64,000 bases of DNA. It comes from JACCZX01 sp963729165. GTDB taxonomy: Bacteria; Pseudomonadota; Gammaproteobacteria; Burkholderiales; Burkholderiaceae_F. Below are positions 42,322-52,266 of this stretch, piece after piece; position 1 is the stretch's first letter, and every line of letters starts with the position of its first letter. The stretch lies in contig CAVSMM010000007.1 in the NCBI GenBank assembly GCA_963729165.1, forward strand, positions 186,001 to 250,000. The letters run 5' to 3'. The position numbers were made by a program, and so were the translations under genes. Below the pieces are notes generated by a model. That model searched no databases and was not told where the DNA came from. It worked only from the letters and a program-made list of their open reading frames with translations.

Positions 42322-42837
42322 GTGACGCGTTCTGCCTCGGTCCTCGGTTTCATTTCCTGCGCCTTGATGTCGACCGGCGCACTCGCACAATCGTCCGACA
42401 TCTTTGTCTGTGTAGGCGAAAATGGGGAGAAGCAGTTCACCAACACAGGCAACGTCAAGACCTGCAAGCGGATGGATGTGCAGCCGATCTTGACGCTGCC
42501 GGCATCGCGGATGCCGCAGGCCAGAGGTGGCGTGCAGCCTGCTGTCGAGCAGCGCGCTTCGGTGTCGCCGGCCAACTTTCCGCGCGTGGATGGCGACACA
42601 CAGCGCACGCGCGATCAGGATCGGCGCCGCATTCTGGAAGACGAATTGAAGGGCGAGGAAGAGCGTCTGGCCAAGCTCAAGTCGGAGTTCAACAACGGCG
42701 AGCCCGAGCGGCGCGGCGATGAACGCAACTTCGCGCTTTACAAAGAGCGGACGCAGCGGTTGCAGGAAGACATCGCTCGCACCGAAAACAACGTGCGCGC
42801 ACTCGCGCGCGAGATGTCGCTGCTCAAAACCCAGTAG
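42322..42837 (+). CDS. Secreted DUF4124-like protein between glnA and glnL
   Basis: A 171-residue protein starting at GTG, with a signal peptide (MTRSASVLGFISCALMSTGA, cleavage near ALAQ). It has a short DUF4124-like domain (SDIFVCVGENGEKQFTNTGN) and a long C-terminal coiled coil of charged residues (ILEDELKGEEERLAKLKSEF and the following 60 residues). Proteins like this occur at this place between glnA and ntrB in many Burkholderiales, with no known role. An envelope protein is the safest description. Confidence 0.75.
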   Translation: MTRSASVLGFISCALMSTGALAQSSDIFVCVGENGEKQFTNTGNVKTCKRMDVQPILTLPASRMPQARGGVQPAVEQRASVSPANFPRVDGDTQRTRDQDRRRILEDELKGEEERLAKLKSEFNNGEPERRGDERNFALYKERTQRLQEDIARTENNVRALAREMSLLKTQ

Positions 42838-42868
42838 GTCTTGTTTACCGCGTGATGCGGGGCTGCGC

Positions 42869-43952
42869 ATGAGCGCAGTCGAACTGCTCGCGCTCACTCA
42901 GCCGCCCTACGACGGCCTTGATCTGCTGTCGACCGCGGTACTGCTGGTCGACAGTAGCGGACGAATCGCGCATGTCAATCAGTCCGCGGAGCTGCTGTTT
43001 GACACGTCGCGCAAAACGCTTGTCGGTCAGCTTGCCGGGCGCGTGCTGGGTGACGATGCTGAAATGCGTCAACTGGTGGCCGATGCGCAAGCCAATGCTT
43101 TTGGCCAGCGCAAACAGATCATGGAATTGCGCCGCATCGGACGCGAGCCGCTGCCTGTGCGTGTGGTTGCGGCGGTGCAGTTTGTGGCAAACATTCCGCT
43201 GGTGCTCGAGGTCACCGAGATCGAGCAGCAGTTGAAGGTCGACCGCGAAGAACGCCAGATCGGTTTGACCGAAGCAAACCGCGAACTGTTGCGCAATCTG
43301 GCGCACGAAATCAAGAATCCACTGGGCGGCGTACGTGGAGCGGCACAGCTGCTCGAAGCAGAGCTCGCGAGTAACGAGCAGCGCGAGTACACGCGCGTCA
43401 TCATTGCCGAAGCCGATCGACTGCACGCGCTGGTCGATCGCCTGCTGATGCCGCATCGTTCTCCGCGCGTCGTGTCGGAGATGAACATCCACGAAGTGTG
43501 CGAGCGCGTGCGGCTGATCATGGTGTCCGAGTTTCCGCGTGGATTGGCGATCACGCGCGACTACGACGCCAGTGCTCCGGAATTTCGCGGCGACAAAGAG
43601 CAGCTGATTCAGGCGCTGCTGAATGTTGTACGCAACGCGGCACAGGCGCTCGAAAGCAGGATCGCTGGCGGCGACGCCGAGATCGTCCTGCGCACGCGCG
43701 TTGCGCGTCAGGTCACTATTGCACGCGCAAGGCATCGGCTGGCGCTGGATCTGCACGTGATCGACAACGGGCCTGGTATTCCGGAGCCGTTAAAGGACCG
43801 CATTTTCTTTCCGCTGGTATCGGGTCGCGACGGGGGCAACGGTCTTGGCTTGACGCTCGCGCAGAACTTTCATTCAGCAGCACGACGGAATGATCGAAGC
43901 CGACAGCCGCCCCGGCCGCACGAACTTCCGCATCCTGATCCCTCTGTCATGA
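42869..43952 (+). CDS. glnL: Nitrogen regulation histidine kinase NtrB (GlnL), frameshifted at its end
   Basis: NtrB phosphorylates or dephosphorylates NtrC under control of PII proteins. The protein has an N-terminal PAS domain (TAVLLVDSSGRIAHVNQSAE), the H-box NLAHEIKNPLGGVRGAAQLL, the N-box VVRNAAQAL, and G boxes (DNGPGIP and GGNGLGLTLAQNF). An extra T near 43871 then shifts the frame; the conserved end (IQQHDGMIEADSRPGRTNFR, then ILIPLS) lies in the next frame with stop at 43950-43952. The apparent extension to 44032 in the first frame is read from repeat DNA and is not real. Confidence 0.92.
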
Positions 43953-43965
43953 AGGTCACCACGCT

Positions 43966-44026
43966 CACTGCGTTCGCTGCTCCCCAAGGGAGCGCGCCAG
44001 CACCTTGGGGCGGCCCGGCGGTGCTG
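43966..44026 (-). repeat. REP-like intergenic GC-rich hairpin repeat, copy 2 (inverse)
   Basis: The glnL-glnG gap holds the inverse of the phoU-phoB repeat: the 17-base core is at 44003-44019, next to TCCCCAAGGGA and a GCTCACTGCG-type tail. As in copy 1, it lies between two genes of one signalling system. Confidence 0.7.
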
Positions 44027-44028
44027 CC

Positions 44029-45498
44029 GTGAAGGACGTCTGGATCGTCGACGACGACCGCTCGATCCGTTGGGTGCTGGAGAAGGCACTCGCGCGCGAA
44101 AACATTCCATGCAAGGCGTTCGGTGGCGGACAGGAAGTGTTGTCGGAGCTCGAGCACAACACGCCACAGGTGCTGGTGTCCGACATTCGCATGCCAGGCA
44201 TCAACGGCACCGAGCTGTTGCGTGCGGTCAAGCGCAAGCATCCCGGGCTGCCGGTGATCATCATGACGGCGTTCTCGGACCTCGACAGTGCAGTGTCGTC
44301 GTTTCAGGGCGGTGCGTTCGAATATCTTCCGAAGCCGTTTGACGTCGACCGCGCGGTTGAGCTGATTCGCCGCGCTGTGGACGAGAGCGTGCGCGAATCG
44401 CAAGCCGACGAATCGCTGTCGGACGTGCCCGAAATCCTCGGGCAGGCACCTTCGATGCAGGAAGTGTTTCGTGCGATCGGGCGGCTGTCGCAGTCCAATG
44501 TGACGGTGCTGCTGACCGGCGAGTCTGGCAGCGGCAAGGAAGTCGTCGCTCGCGCTCTGCACAAGCACAGTCCGCGCGCGCAGATGCCGTTTATCGCGCT
44601 CAACATGGCTGCGATCCCGCGTGATCTGCTGGAAAGCGAACTGTTCGGACACGAGCGCGGCGCATTTACCGGCGCGCAGGCAATGCGGCGAGGGCGCTTT
44701 GAACAGGCCGAAGGCGGGACACTGTTTCTGGACGAGATCGGTGACATGCCGTCCGAATTGCAGACACGCTTGCTGCGCGTGCTGTCGGACGGAACGTATT
44801 ACCGCGTCGGCGGGCACCAGCCAATCAAGGCCGACGCGCGCGTGATCGCGGCCACACATCAGAACCTCGAAGAGCGCGTACGCCAGGGTTCGTTCCGCGA
44901 AGACCTGTATCACCGCTTGAACGTGATCAAGCTGCGGCTGCCGTCGCTGCGCGAGCGGCGCGAAGACATTGCACTGCTCGCGCGGCATTTCCTTGCGAAG
45001 AGCGCGGCTGAGCTTGCGGTCGATACAAAACGGTTGTCGGACGAGGCGCTGGCATTTATCAGTCAATTGCCGTTTCCCGGCAACGTGCGGCAACTGGAGA
45101 ATCTCTGCCACTGGCTGACCGTCCTCGCGCCAGCGCAAGTGGTCAAAGTCGAAGATCTGCCCCTCGACGTTCGGCACGAGACCGCTTCATCGCTCGCTGC
45201 CACGACGCCGGCCAGCGCTGCAGCGGCGGTCAACGGTGCGCCGCTGGCCGCAATTCCACCGTCGACGACGACCTGGTCTGACCAGGACTGGCTGACGCAG
45301 TTAACCGTCGAGGTCGAGCGGCGACTGAAAGCCGGAACGCCCGACGTGATGGACGCACTGGCGCGCGAATTCGAAGCGACCGTCATTCGCACAGCGCTTA
45401 AACACACGCACGGGCGTCGCATCGATGCGGCTATGCGTCTGGGTGTCGGGCGCAACACGATTACACGCAAAATTCAGGATCTCGGGCTCGAAGACTGA
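44029..45498 (+). CDS. glnG: Nitrogen regulation response regulator NtrC (GlnG)
   Basis: NtrC activates sigma-54 promoters such as that of glnA under nitrogen limitation. The 489-residue protein starts at GTG 44029 (MKDVWIVDDDRSIRWVLEKA). The receiver Asp is in VSDIRMPG and Lys in LPKPF; the AAA+ domain has GESGSGKE, the intact GAFTGA, LFLDEIGDMP and LPSLRERREDI; and the Fis-type end is GRRIDAAMRLGVGRNTITRK. A Ser/Ala/Thr-rich linker of about 30 residues precedes the DNA-binding domain. Confidence 0.95.
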   Translation: MKDVWIVDDDRSIRWVLEKALARENIPCKAFGGGQEVLSELEHNTPQVLVSDIRMPGINGTELLRAVKRKHPGLPVIIMTAFSDLDSAVSSFQGGAFEYLPKPFDVDRAVELIRRAVDESVRESQADESLSDVPEILGQAPSMQEVFRAIGRLSQSNVTVLLTGESGSGKEVVARALHKHSPRAQMPFIALNMAAIPRDLLESELFGHERGAFTGAQAMRRGRFEQAEGGTLFLDEIGDMPSELQTRLLRVLSDGTYYRVGGHQPIKADARVIAATHQNLEERVRQGSFREDLYHRLNVIKLRLPSLRERREDIALLARHFLAKSAAELAVDTKRLSDEALAFISQLPFPGNVRQLENLCHWLTVLAPAQVVKVEDLPLDVRHETASSLAATTPASAAAAVNGAPLAAIPPSTTTWSDQDWLTQLTVEVERRLKAGTPDVMDALAREFEATVIRTALKHTHGRRIDAAMRLGVGRNTITRKIQDLGLED

Positions 45499-45660
45499 GA
45501 GCGGCCCGAACTAGGCAAGACGCCGGGCCTGCAGTCCCTGCATTTCGTCGCACCTTGCGGCAGTTCGTCGCAGCGCACGCGACGCCGACACCCGGTCGAG
45601 GATAATCGCGCCCCATTACGGATGGTGGCCAAAAGCCGTACGTCCCCGGGGGATTGTTGG

Positions 45661-46834
45661 ATGCTTAAGCGCACAGGATGGATACTGACCGCGGCCTTGG
45701 CTGCCGTCGTGGTTGCGGGCGCCGCGATTGCGATTTCGGCAAAGAGGGGTGAAGCGGACGCTGCCAAGAAGCGCGAGCGCCCGCCGCTTGAATTTTCACA
45801 GCGCGACGTCGTTTCGTTGCAGCCGAAGCGGTTGTCGGTCGAGCTCGCGGTTCCTGGGTCGGTCCAGGCCGTTTCGCAGGCGACCGTGCGCGCGAAGCTA
45901 TCGGCCGAAGTCAAACGTGTCCTCGTTCGTGAAGGCGATCGCGTAACGGCTGGACAGCAGATTGCCGAGTTCGACACGGCGCAACTGCGTGCGCAGATGG
46001 CCGAGCGCAAGGCGATGCTTGAATCATCGCGCGCTCAATTGGCGATGGCCGATCGCACACGCCAGGCGAACGCGCAGCTCGTCAAACAGAATTTCATTTC
46101 GCAGAACGCGTTCGACACGGCCGACAGCGCACATCAGGTGCAGCTGGCGGCGCGTTGCAACAGCGCAAGCGCAATTGGAGCTGACGCAGCTGTCGATGAC
46201 CGATGCGGTCGTGCGTGCGCCGATCTCCGGAACGGTATCCAAGCGTCACGTACAGCCCGGCGAGAAGGTCAGTTTCGACGCCCCGTTGTTGTCGATCGTC
46301 GATCTGGCGCAACTGGAAGTACAGGCGCAGGTGCCGATCTCCGACGTGACGCAGATTCGCAAGGGGATGCCGACGCACGTCGACGTCGAGGGCATCGACG
46401 GTCGCAAGTTCGAAGGGTCGCGTCGAGCGCATCAACCCAAGCGCAGAGCCGGGCACGCGCACGATCAACATTTACGTATCGCTTTCGAACGAGGACTCGT
46501 TGTTGAAGGCCGGCATGTTCGCGCGTGTGTTGCTGACCGATCGCGCCCGAAGTCGAAGTGCCCGCGCTGCCGCTGTCGGCGGTGCGTACCGAAGCCGCGC
46601 AAGACTTTCGTGTGGATCGTGGCCGATGAGAAGCTCGCGCGCAGGAACATCGTGGTCGGCAAGCGCGACGAGCGCGCGCAGTTGGTCGAAGTGACATCGG
46701 GCTTGGCGCCGGGCGACGTCGTGCTCGCGTCCAAGTTCGATAATCTGAAGGAGGGTCTCGCCGCGAAGGTCATCAGCCAGGCTGCGGAATCGAGCGTCGC
46801 TGATAGAGAGCGCCGCGCGCCGGCGCGAAACTAG
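45661..46834 (+). CDS. RND efflux periplasmic adaptor (HlyD/AcrA family), with frameshifts
   Basis: The membrane fusion protein of a tripartite efflux pump. The N-terminus has a signal anchor (MLKRTGWILTAALAAVVVAG), then LAVPGSVQAVSQATVRAKLS, VLVREGDRVTAGQQIAEFD (lipoyl half), a helical hairpin (QANAQLVKQNFISQNAFDTA), and after a shift near 46150 the second lipoyl half (VVRAPISGTVSKRHVQPGEK) and beta-barrel (LDLAQLEV-type VQAQVPISDVTQIRKGMPTH). Further shifts lie near 46420 and 46540. It precedes the RND pump gene by 15 bases. No outer-membrane channel gene is nearby. Confidence 0.85.
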
Positions 46835-46849
46835 AGCCGAGCTCAGCTC

Positions 46850-49800
46850 ATGTGGATGACTCGCGTTTCGATCAATCACCCGGTTTTCGCCACGATGGTG
46901 ATGGTGGCGCTCACCGTGCTCGGGCTGTTTTCGTACGCGAAGCTCGGCGTCGAAGCGATGCCTGACGTGCGTCCGCCGGTCGTTTCGATTCAGGTGCGTT
47001 ATCCGGGCGCATCGCCCGAGCAGGTGGAAAACGATCTGGCCAAACCGATCGAAAACGCGGTCAACACGGTGGCGGGCGTCAAGCGCATCTTGTCGGCGTC
47101 GTACGAAGGCATTTCGTTTTCATGGATCGAATTCCGGCTTGACGTCGATACCGACCGCGTCACGCAGGAAGTGCGCGACAAGATTGCGCAGATTCGCGCA
47201 GGCTTTCCGCGCGACGTTAAGGATCCGGTCGTGCAGCGCGGCGGCGACGAAAACGACGAGCCGGTTGCGTTTTATGCACTGTTGGGCAAAGGGTTGTCGC
47301 AACGCCAGCTGACGACGCTCGGCGAGCAAGTCGTGCAAAAAGGCTTCGAGCGTGTCAGCGGCGTCGGCAGGGTGGCGCTCGGCGGCACGGTGACGCGCGA
47401 GATTCAGGTGCGGGTCGATCCGGGCCGGCTTACCGCGTTCGGCCTGACCGTCGACCAGGTCGTCACTGCGCTGCGTAATGCGAACGTCAGCGTTCCGGTC
47501 GGCACGATCAGCAACAATACGGTCGAAGCGATCGTTCGCGTCGACGGCCGCATCGAAGACCCCGCCAACTTCGGCAAGATCATCGTTGCGCGCAAGAGCG
47601 GAGCGCCGATCCTGCTGTCGCAGGTTGCCGAAGTGTTCGACACCGAGCGTGAACGCAACTCGATCGCGCGTATCAACGGCGTACCGGCGATCAGCTTCTA
47701 CATCTTCAAGGCGCAGGACGCCAACATCGTTCAGGTTGGCGACAACCTGAAGATCGCCGCCGAGGACATTCGCAAGCTGTTGCCAGCAGGTACCGAGCTG
47801 AAGCTGCTCCGATCGACGTCAGACTTCGTCAAGGGCGCGGTCAACAACGTCAAGGTCACGATCATCGAAGGCGCGCTGTTGACGGTGTTGATCGTGTTTC
47901 TGTTTCTTGGCAGCTGGCGCAGCACCGTCATTACCGGGCTAACGTTACCGATCGCAGTGATCGCGACGTTCATCTCGCTCAGGGTGTTCGGCTTCACGCT
48001 GAATTACATGACGATGATGGCGCTCAGCCTGTGCATTGGCCTGCTGATCGACGACGCAATCGTCGTGCGCGAAAACATCGTGCGCCATATTCATATGGGC
48101 AAGGATCACTACACGGCGGCGCGCGAAGGCACCGACGAAATCGGACTTGCAGTGCTGGCGACCACGTTTTCGATCGTCGCGGTGTTTCGTGCCGATCGCG
48201 TTCATGGGCGGCATCGTCGGCAAGTTCTTTTATCCGTTTGGCATCACGGTCGCGGTTGCAGTGCTGGTGTCGCTGTTCGTCAGCTTTACGCTGGACCCGA
48301 TGCTGTCGGCGGTGTGGCGCGATCCGCCGCGCGGCATGCACGAGGCGCGCTTCGTCGGGCCGGTGCTGCGAGGCTTCGATCGGTTCATGGACCGCGTACA
48401 TGCGATTTACGGAAGGTTGCTCGGCTGGGTGCTGTCGCCGCAGCCAGTGGACGCTCGGCAAAACCGTGCCCAGACTGAATGTTCCAATAGGTGTGCCGGC
48501 AATCGGCATCTGGCGCGCGATTCGCACGCTGGACGTCAGCCATCTGAAGCCACGCCTGGCCACGATCACGCCGCGCGGCATCACGCTGTGGATCGCCGTG
48601 CTGAGCTTCGCGCTTGCGATTCCGATTGCAGGTGTGGTCGGCACGGAGATGATGCCGCAGAGCGATGAAAGCTTTACCAGCGTGAGGCTGACGATGCCGG
48701 TCGGCTCCAGCCTCGAGTACGCCGACGAGCGAGTCAAACGCGTCGAACAGGCACTGCGCGAGTTCAAGGAAATTGATTCGATCGATACCGGCATTGGCAC
48801 CGAGGGCGCGAAAAACACTGGCCGGCTGAATCTCAAACTTGTGCCGCGCTCCGAGCGCAAGCTTTCGCAGAAAAAACTCGAGCAGGCGATCCGGCAAAGG
48901 CTGGCCGCGATTCCCGGTATTGAAATGAAAGTGGGTTGGGGCGGGCCGATCTACGTTGCATTGCTCGGAAACAATGATGCGGAAATGCAGCGCGTGATTG
49001 CCGATCTGCGGCAGAAAATTGTGTCGATTCGCGGCATTACCGATATCGAGGTGTCGCATAAGGAGGGCACACCGGCGTTGTCAGTCCGGTTGAAACCGGA
49101 GCTCGCTTCCGAATACGGCGTCACTTACGCACAGCTCGGCACGACACTGCGCGCACTGATCGGCGGTGAGAATTCTGGTTACTGGCTTGCGCCCGACGGT
49201 CAGAACTACGAGGTGATCACGCAGATCCCGCGCGCCAGCCGCACCGTGATCGACGACATTTCGGGCATGAACATCGCCACCAGCCGGTTGATGGCCGACG
49301 GTACGCCCGAAGTCATTCCGCTGCGTGCAATTGCGACGATCGAGCGCACGTTTAATCCCGAGAACATCCGGCGCCAGGACCTGCAGCGCAGAATCGCGCT
49401 GTGGGCCAACGTGCAGGGCCGGCCTTCAGGCGACGCGGGCAAGGAAGTGCAGGCGATGGTGAAGGCGTACGAGCTGCCGCCCGGATTGCGCTTCGACATC
49501 GGTGGGCAAATTCGCGATCAGGAGGAAGTCAACGCGGCGATCTTCGGTGCGCTCGCGCTCGCGGTGATCTTTATCTACATCGTGCTGGCGTCTCAGTTCG
49601 GCAGCTTCCTGCAGCCGATTGCGATCATGGCGTCTCTGCCGCTGTCGATCGTCGGCGTGATGCTCGCATTGTTGATCACCAACACGACGCTGAATATCTT
49701 TTCGATGATCGGCATCGTGTTCCTGATGGGCTTGGTGACGAAGAACGCAATTCTGCTGGTGGATTTCGCCAACAAGGGTCAGCGCGACGGACTGTCGCGC

Positions 49801-50085
49801 AACGACGCGCTGCTCGCTGCAGGGCAAGTCAGGCTGAGACCGATCTTGATGACCACGGCGGCGATGATCTTCGGAATGTTGCCGCTCGCCATCGGACTGG
49901 GCGAAGGCTCCGAGCAGCAGGCGCCGATGGGTCGCGCGATCATCGGCGGTGTCATCACTTCGACACTGCTGACGTTGGTCGTCGTTCCGGTGATCTACAG
50001 CTACCTCGACGCCTTTGAGCGGCGGTTCAAGGCGCGCCGTCGTGGGGCGGCCGCATTGACACATCAACCTGCTGACAAAGCTTAG
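46850..50085 (+). CDS. RND efflux transporter, inner-membrane pump, with two frameshifts
   Basis: A proton-driven multidrug-type RND pump of about 1,080 residues. It starts MWMTRVSINHPVFATMVMVA and has FPPV-type VRPPVVSIQVRYPGASPEQV, and the transmembrane-4 proton-relay stretch LCIGLLIDDAIVVRENIVRH (paired Asp). After a shift near 48190 come VPIAFMGGIVGKFFYPFGIT and the second half; a further shift is near 48460. The C-terminal half has VVGTEMMPQSDESF, GMVTKNAI-type MGLVTKNAILLVDFAN and RLRPILMTTAAMIFGMLPLA. Substrate cannot be predicted. Confidence 0.9.
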
Positions 50086-50117
50086 TCATAATCGTATCTC
50101 CCGGAGGGAGAAAAGCG

Positions 50118-50438
50118 ATGAGCACTGACAACGCACGGTCAATCGATTCGAACGAGCCCGCAAGTGCAGAGCAACGCGCGCGTCGCCGACTCGGCGCCGA
50201 AAAGAGCTTTTACGTTCATCTAGTGATCTACGTCATTGTGATCAGCGGTTTGTTCGTCATCAATGCGCTGACTGGCCATGGACGATGGTGGTTCGTCTGG
50301 CCTGCAATCGGGTGGGGCATCGGCCTCGCAATCCACGCGTTGTCTACTTTCGGCATGATCGGCTTGCTCGGTCGCGACTGGGAAGAGCGCCGGCTGAAAG
50401 AACTGGTCGAGGAAGAACAACGCCGTCGCGTTGATTGA
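50118..50438 (+). CDS. 2TM-domain membrane protein
   Basis: A 106-residue protein of the 2TM family. It has a hydrophilic Arg-rich N-terminus (AEQRARRRLGAEKSFYVHLV) followed by two helices (YVIVISGLFVINALTG and FVWPAIGWGIGLAIHALSTF) and a charged end. The ribosome site CGGAGGGAG is strong. The family has no known function and is sometimes fused to LytS-type kinases or LytTR regulators. It is next to another small membrane protein gene. Confidence 0.85.
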   Translation: MSTDNARSIDSNEPASAEQRARRRLGAEKSFYVHLVIYVIVISGLFVINALTGHGRWWFVWPAIGWGIGLAIHALSTFGMIGLLGRDWEERRLKELVEEEQRRRVD

Positions 50439-50453
50439 GCGCTTGGCTTGCTG

Positions 50454-51050
50454 ATGGCACGAGCCGCCTCGTGGCTTGAACAGGACCCCGACGAGCGGAT
50501 CGTTCGATGGGGTTGGATGATCTGGGTTGCCTGGGGTGTCATCGGCGGGGCGTTGTTCCTCAACGACGTCCGAGGTGGCACCGGTGCACTCAGTCTTGTT
50601 CTCGTCGCGCCGTTTTGGGGACTATGGCTGCTTTGGCCGACGTATCGTTTCATCCGTGCATGGTGGCGCTGGCAGTACGAAGGCGCCTGGGCCGAGTGGA
50701 ACGGTACGTACTACGAGTTCGACGGGCGCCAGATAAGAGTTCTTACGCAGGGCGATTCAATCTGGATTGCCGCTGACGATGTGTTCGACGCGCTTGATCT
50801 GAAAGGCCGTCAACGCAACGTGGTGCGAGTCCGCGAGGTTGCGGGACGGGACGGACTCGCGCGACCACCGGGCTCGCGCTTGATGGCGTTCTCGGAGATC
50901 GGAATCAAGGCATGGCTCGATCGACGCACAGACAGCGCCGCGCACAAGTTCTCGTACTGGCTGGACAAGCAGGTGATCGCGCCGTACCGGAGGCGTCAGG
51001 AGATGGCACGACCTGCCGGAGCAGAAAATCCAACCGATGACGGGTGTTGA
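50454..51050 (+). CDS. Membrane protein with a C-terminal Bro-N-like domain
   Basis: A 198-residue protein. Residues 20-65 form two hydrophobic helices (GWMIWVAWGVIGGALFL and LVLVAPFWGLWLLWPTYRF). From about residue 85 the sequence FDGRQIRVLTQGDSIWIAAD, DVFDALDL, then FSEIGIKAWLDRRTDSAAHK and FSYWLDKQVIAPYRR resembles the BRO-family N-terminal domain, usually a DNA-binding module of phage and virus regulators (with R-x-F-x-x-W-V-x-x-x-V-L-P-x-I-R). Attachment of such a domain to the membrane is unusual. The ATG at 50454 was taken; a TTG at 50448 is in frame. Confidence 0.6.
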   Translation: MARAASWLEQDPDERIVRWGWMIWVAWGVIGGALFLNDVRGGTGALSLVLVAPFWGLWLLWPTYRFIRAWWRWQYEGAWAEWNGTYYEFDGRQIRVLTQGDSIWIAADDVFDALDLKGRQRNVVRVREVAGRDGLARPPGSRLMAFSEIGIKAWLDRRTDSAAHKFSYWLDKQVIAPYRRRQEMARPAGAENPTDDGC

Positions 51051-51087
51051 GCCTCTTCCTGGCGCGCAATTCGCGGTGCGATCTCTG

Positions 51088-51678
51088 CTATTGCTTGGCG
51101 ATCGCCGGCGCAGGCTTTTCCTTTTGAGTCAGCGGACGCGCGGGCTCTTGCTTAAAGGCGGAAGTCAGCTGCGATGTCTTCGGATATCCGGACGCGTCGA
51201 GCGTGATGTTCCATTCGTCAGGGTCGAACCCGATCAGCGACGCAGTCCCTACGGTTGCCACGGGCACGCCCTCCGCCTGCGTTAGCCGCTTCAGTTCAAC
51301 CGAGTCATCGCCAGTTTCAATCGTTCGCTCCGCGAACGGTATGCCCCGCTTCATCAGGAACTCGCGCGCCGTGCCGCATGGTGCGCACTTGCCCGCCGTA
51401 AAGAGCATCACCGGATACATCGACTGTGCGCGCCGAACTTGATAAGGCAACAGCGATTGAACCTGTTCGCCGATCTGCCGCAGATCAATGCGCAAGAGAT
51501 TCATTGCGTCAGGCGGAGGCCGATCACCGTAATTCACCTGGCCGCGGGTATCGGTCCAGCGATAAAGAAACTTGCGCTCTTTGTCGGGGTCGGCGAGTGC
51601 TTGGGCCATCACCGAAGACTGCATCAGCGCCACGACTCCGACAGCAAGGAATCTTGACAACAAGGTCGACAATTTCAT
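51088..51678 (-). CDS. Secreted DUF4124-glutaredoxin-like protein, copy A
   Basis: A 196-residue protein with a signal peptide (MKLSTLLSRFLAVGVVALMQ, cleavage near AQA). A DUF4124 domain follows (FLYRWTDTRGQVNYGDRPP), then a glutaredoxin-type thioredoxin fold with the redox motif CAPC (VMLFTAGKCAPCGTAREFLM), VPVATVG and a Pro/Lys-rich tail. The two cysteines suggest a periplasmic thiol-disulfide role. A paralogue with the same domain order lies immediately upstream at 51695. Confidence 0.8.
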   Translation of the reverse strand: MKLSTLLSRFLAVGVVALMQSSVMAQALADPDKERKFLYRWTDTRGQVNYGDRPPPDAMNLLRIDLRQIGEQVQSLLPYQVRRAQSMYPVMLFTAGKCAPCGTAREFLMKRGIPFAERTIETGDDSVELKRLTQAEGVPVATVGTASLIGFDPDEWNITLDASGYPKTSQLTSAFKQEPARPLTQKEKPAPAIAKQ

Positions 51679-51694
51679 TCAGGACTCCGTGCTG

Positions 51695-52261
51695 TTAGCT
51701 CTTAGGCGCTGGCGAATTCGCCGCCGGGCGCTCCGGCACTTCGCGTGGCAGGATCGGTTTAGGTGGCTCGGGGCGAAACGTTGGCGGCAACACGATCTGC
51801 GCCGGGTAGCCCGCAGCAGTCAGCGCGGCCGACCATGCGCCGTCGTTGAATCCCAGGTGGGGCGTACGACCGAGCGTCATGACCGGCACCGAAGTGGTTC
51901 CGACGCGACGCTTGAACTCTTCGGCATCGACCTCGGTATCGACGACGATCTCCTGATACGGCGCTCCTCGCCGCCGCAACCAGGCGCGCGCCGATTCGCA
52001 AGGTGCGCACTCTGGAGCCGTATAGAGCGTGATGGGAAGGTTTTGCATGGCCCTGCGCAACTCAAAGGGAATGCCACCCGTGGGGTCGCCCGCCTCTGAG
52101 CGCGAGCGGCCATCGATCCGGGACAGATTTTTCGCCTCCGCTGGCGGCGCATCGCCGTAGCTGACACGGCCGTCAGGGTCGGTCCAGCGATACTGCGCCG
52201 CTGCCGGCAGCGCCAGCGTCAGCAGCGTGCCCAGAGCCAAGCGCGAAAGATTGACCTTCAT
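51695..52261 (-). CDS. Secreted DUF4124-glutaredoxin-like protein, copy B
   Basis: A 188-residue paralogue of the neighbouring gene, with signal peptide (MKVNLSRLALGTLLTLALPA, cleavage at AAAQ), DUF4124 (YRWTDPDGRVSYGDAPP), the CAPC motif (LYTAPECAPCESARAWLRRR), and VPVMTLG with the cis-Pro of thioredoxin folds. The pair arose by tandem duplication and then diverged, mostly in the linker and tail. It is six bases after prlC on the same strand. Confidence 0.8.
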   Translation of the reverse strand: MKVNLSRLALGTLLTLALPAAAQYRWTDPDGRVSYGDAPPAEAKNLSRIDGRSRSEAGDPTGGIPFELRRAMQNLPITLYTAPECAPCESARAWLRRRGAPYQEIVVDTEVDAEEFKRRVGTTSVPVMTLGRTPHLGFNDGAWSAALTAAGYPAQIVLPPTFRPEPPKPILPREVPERPAANSPAPKS

Positions 52262-52266
52262 TTTCT

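Noticed and set aside
43953..44032. C-terminal extension of glnL into the glnL-glnG gap
   Set aside because: It is produced by the frameshift near 43871 and is translated from repeat DNA. The family's normal end is found in the next frame.
34128..48500. Treating the frameshifted genes as true pseudogenes
   Set aside because: All conserved motifs remain in neighbouring frames, the genes include essential ones, and the errors cluster and repeat in type. Sequence error is the simpler explanation.
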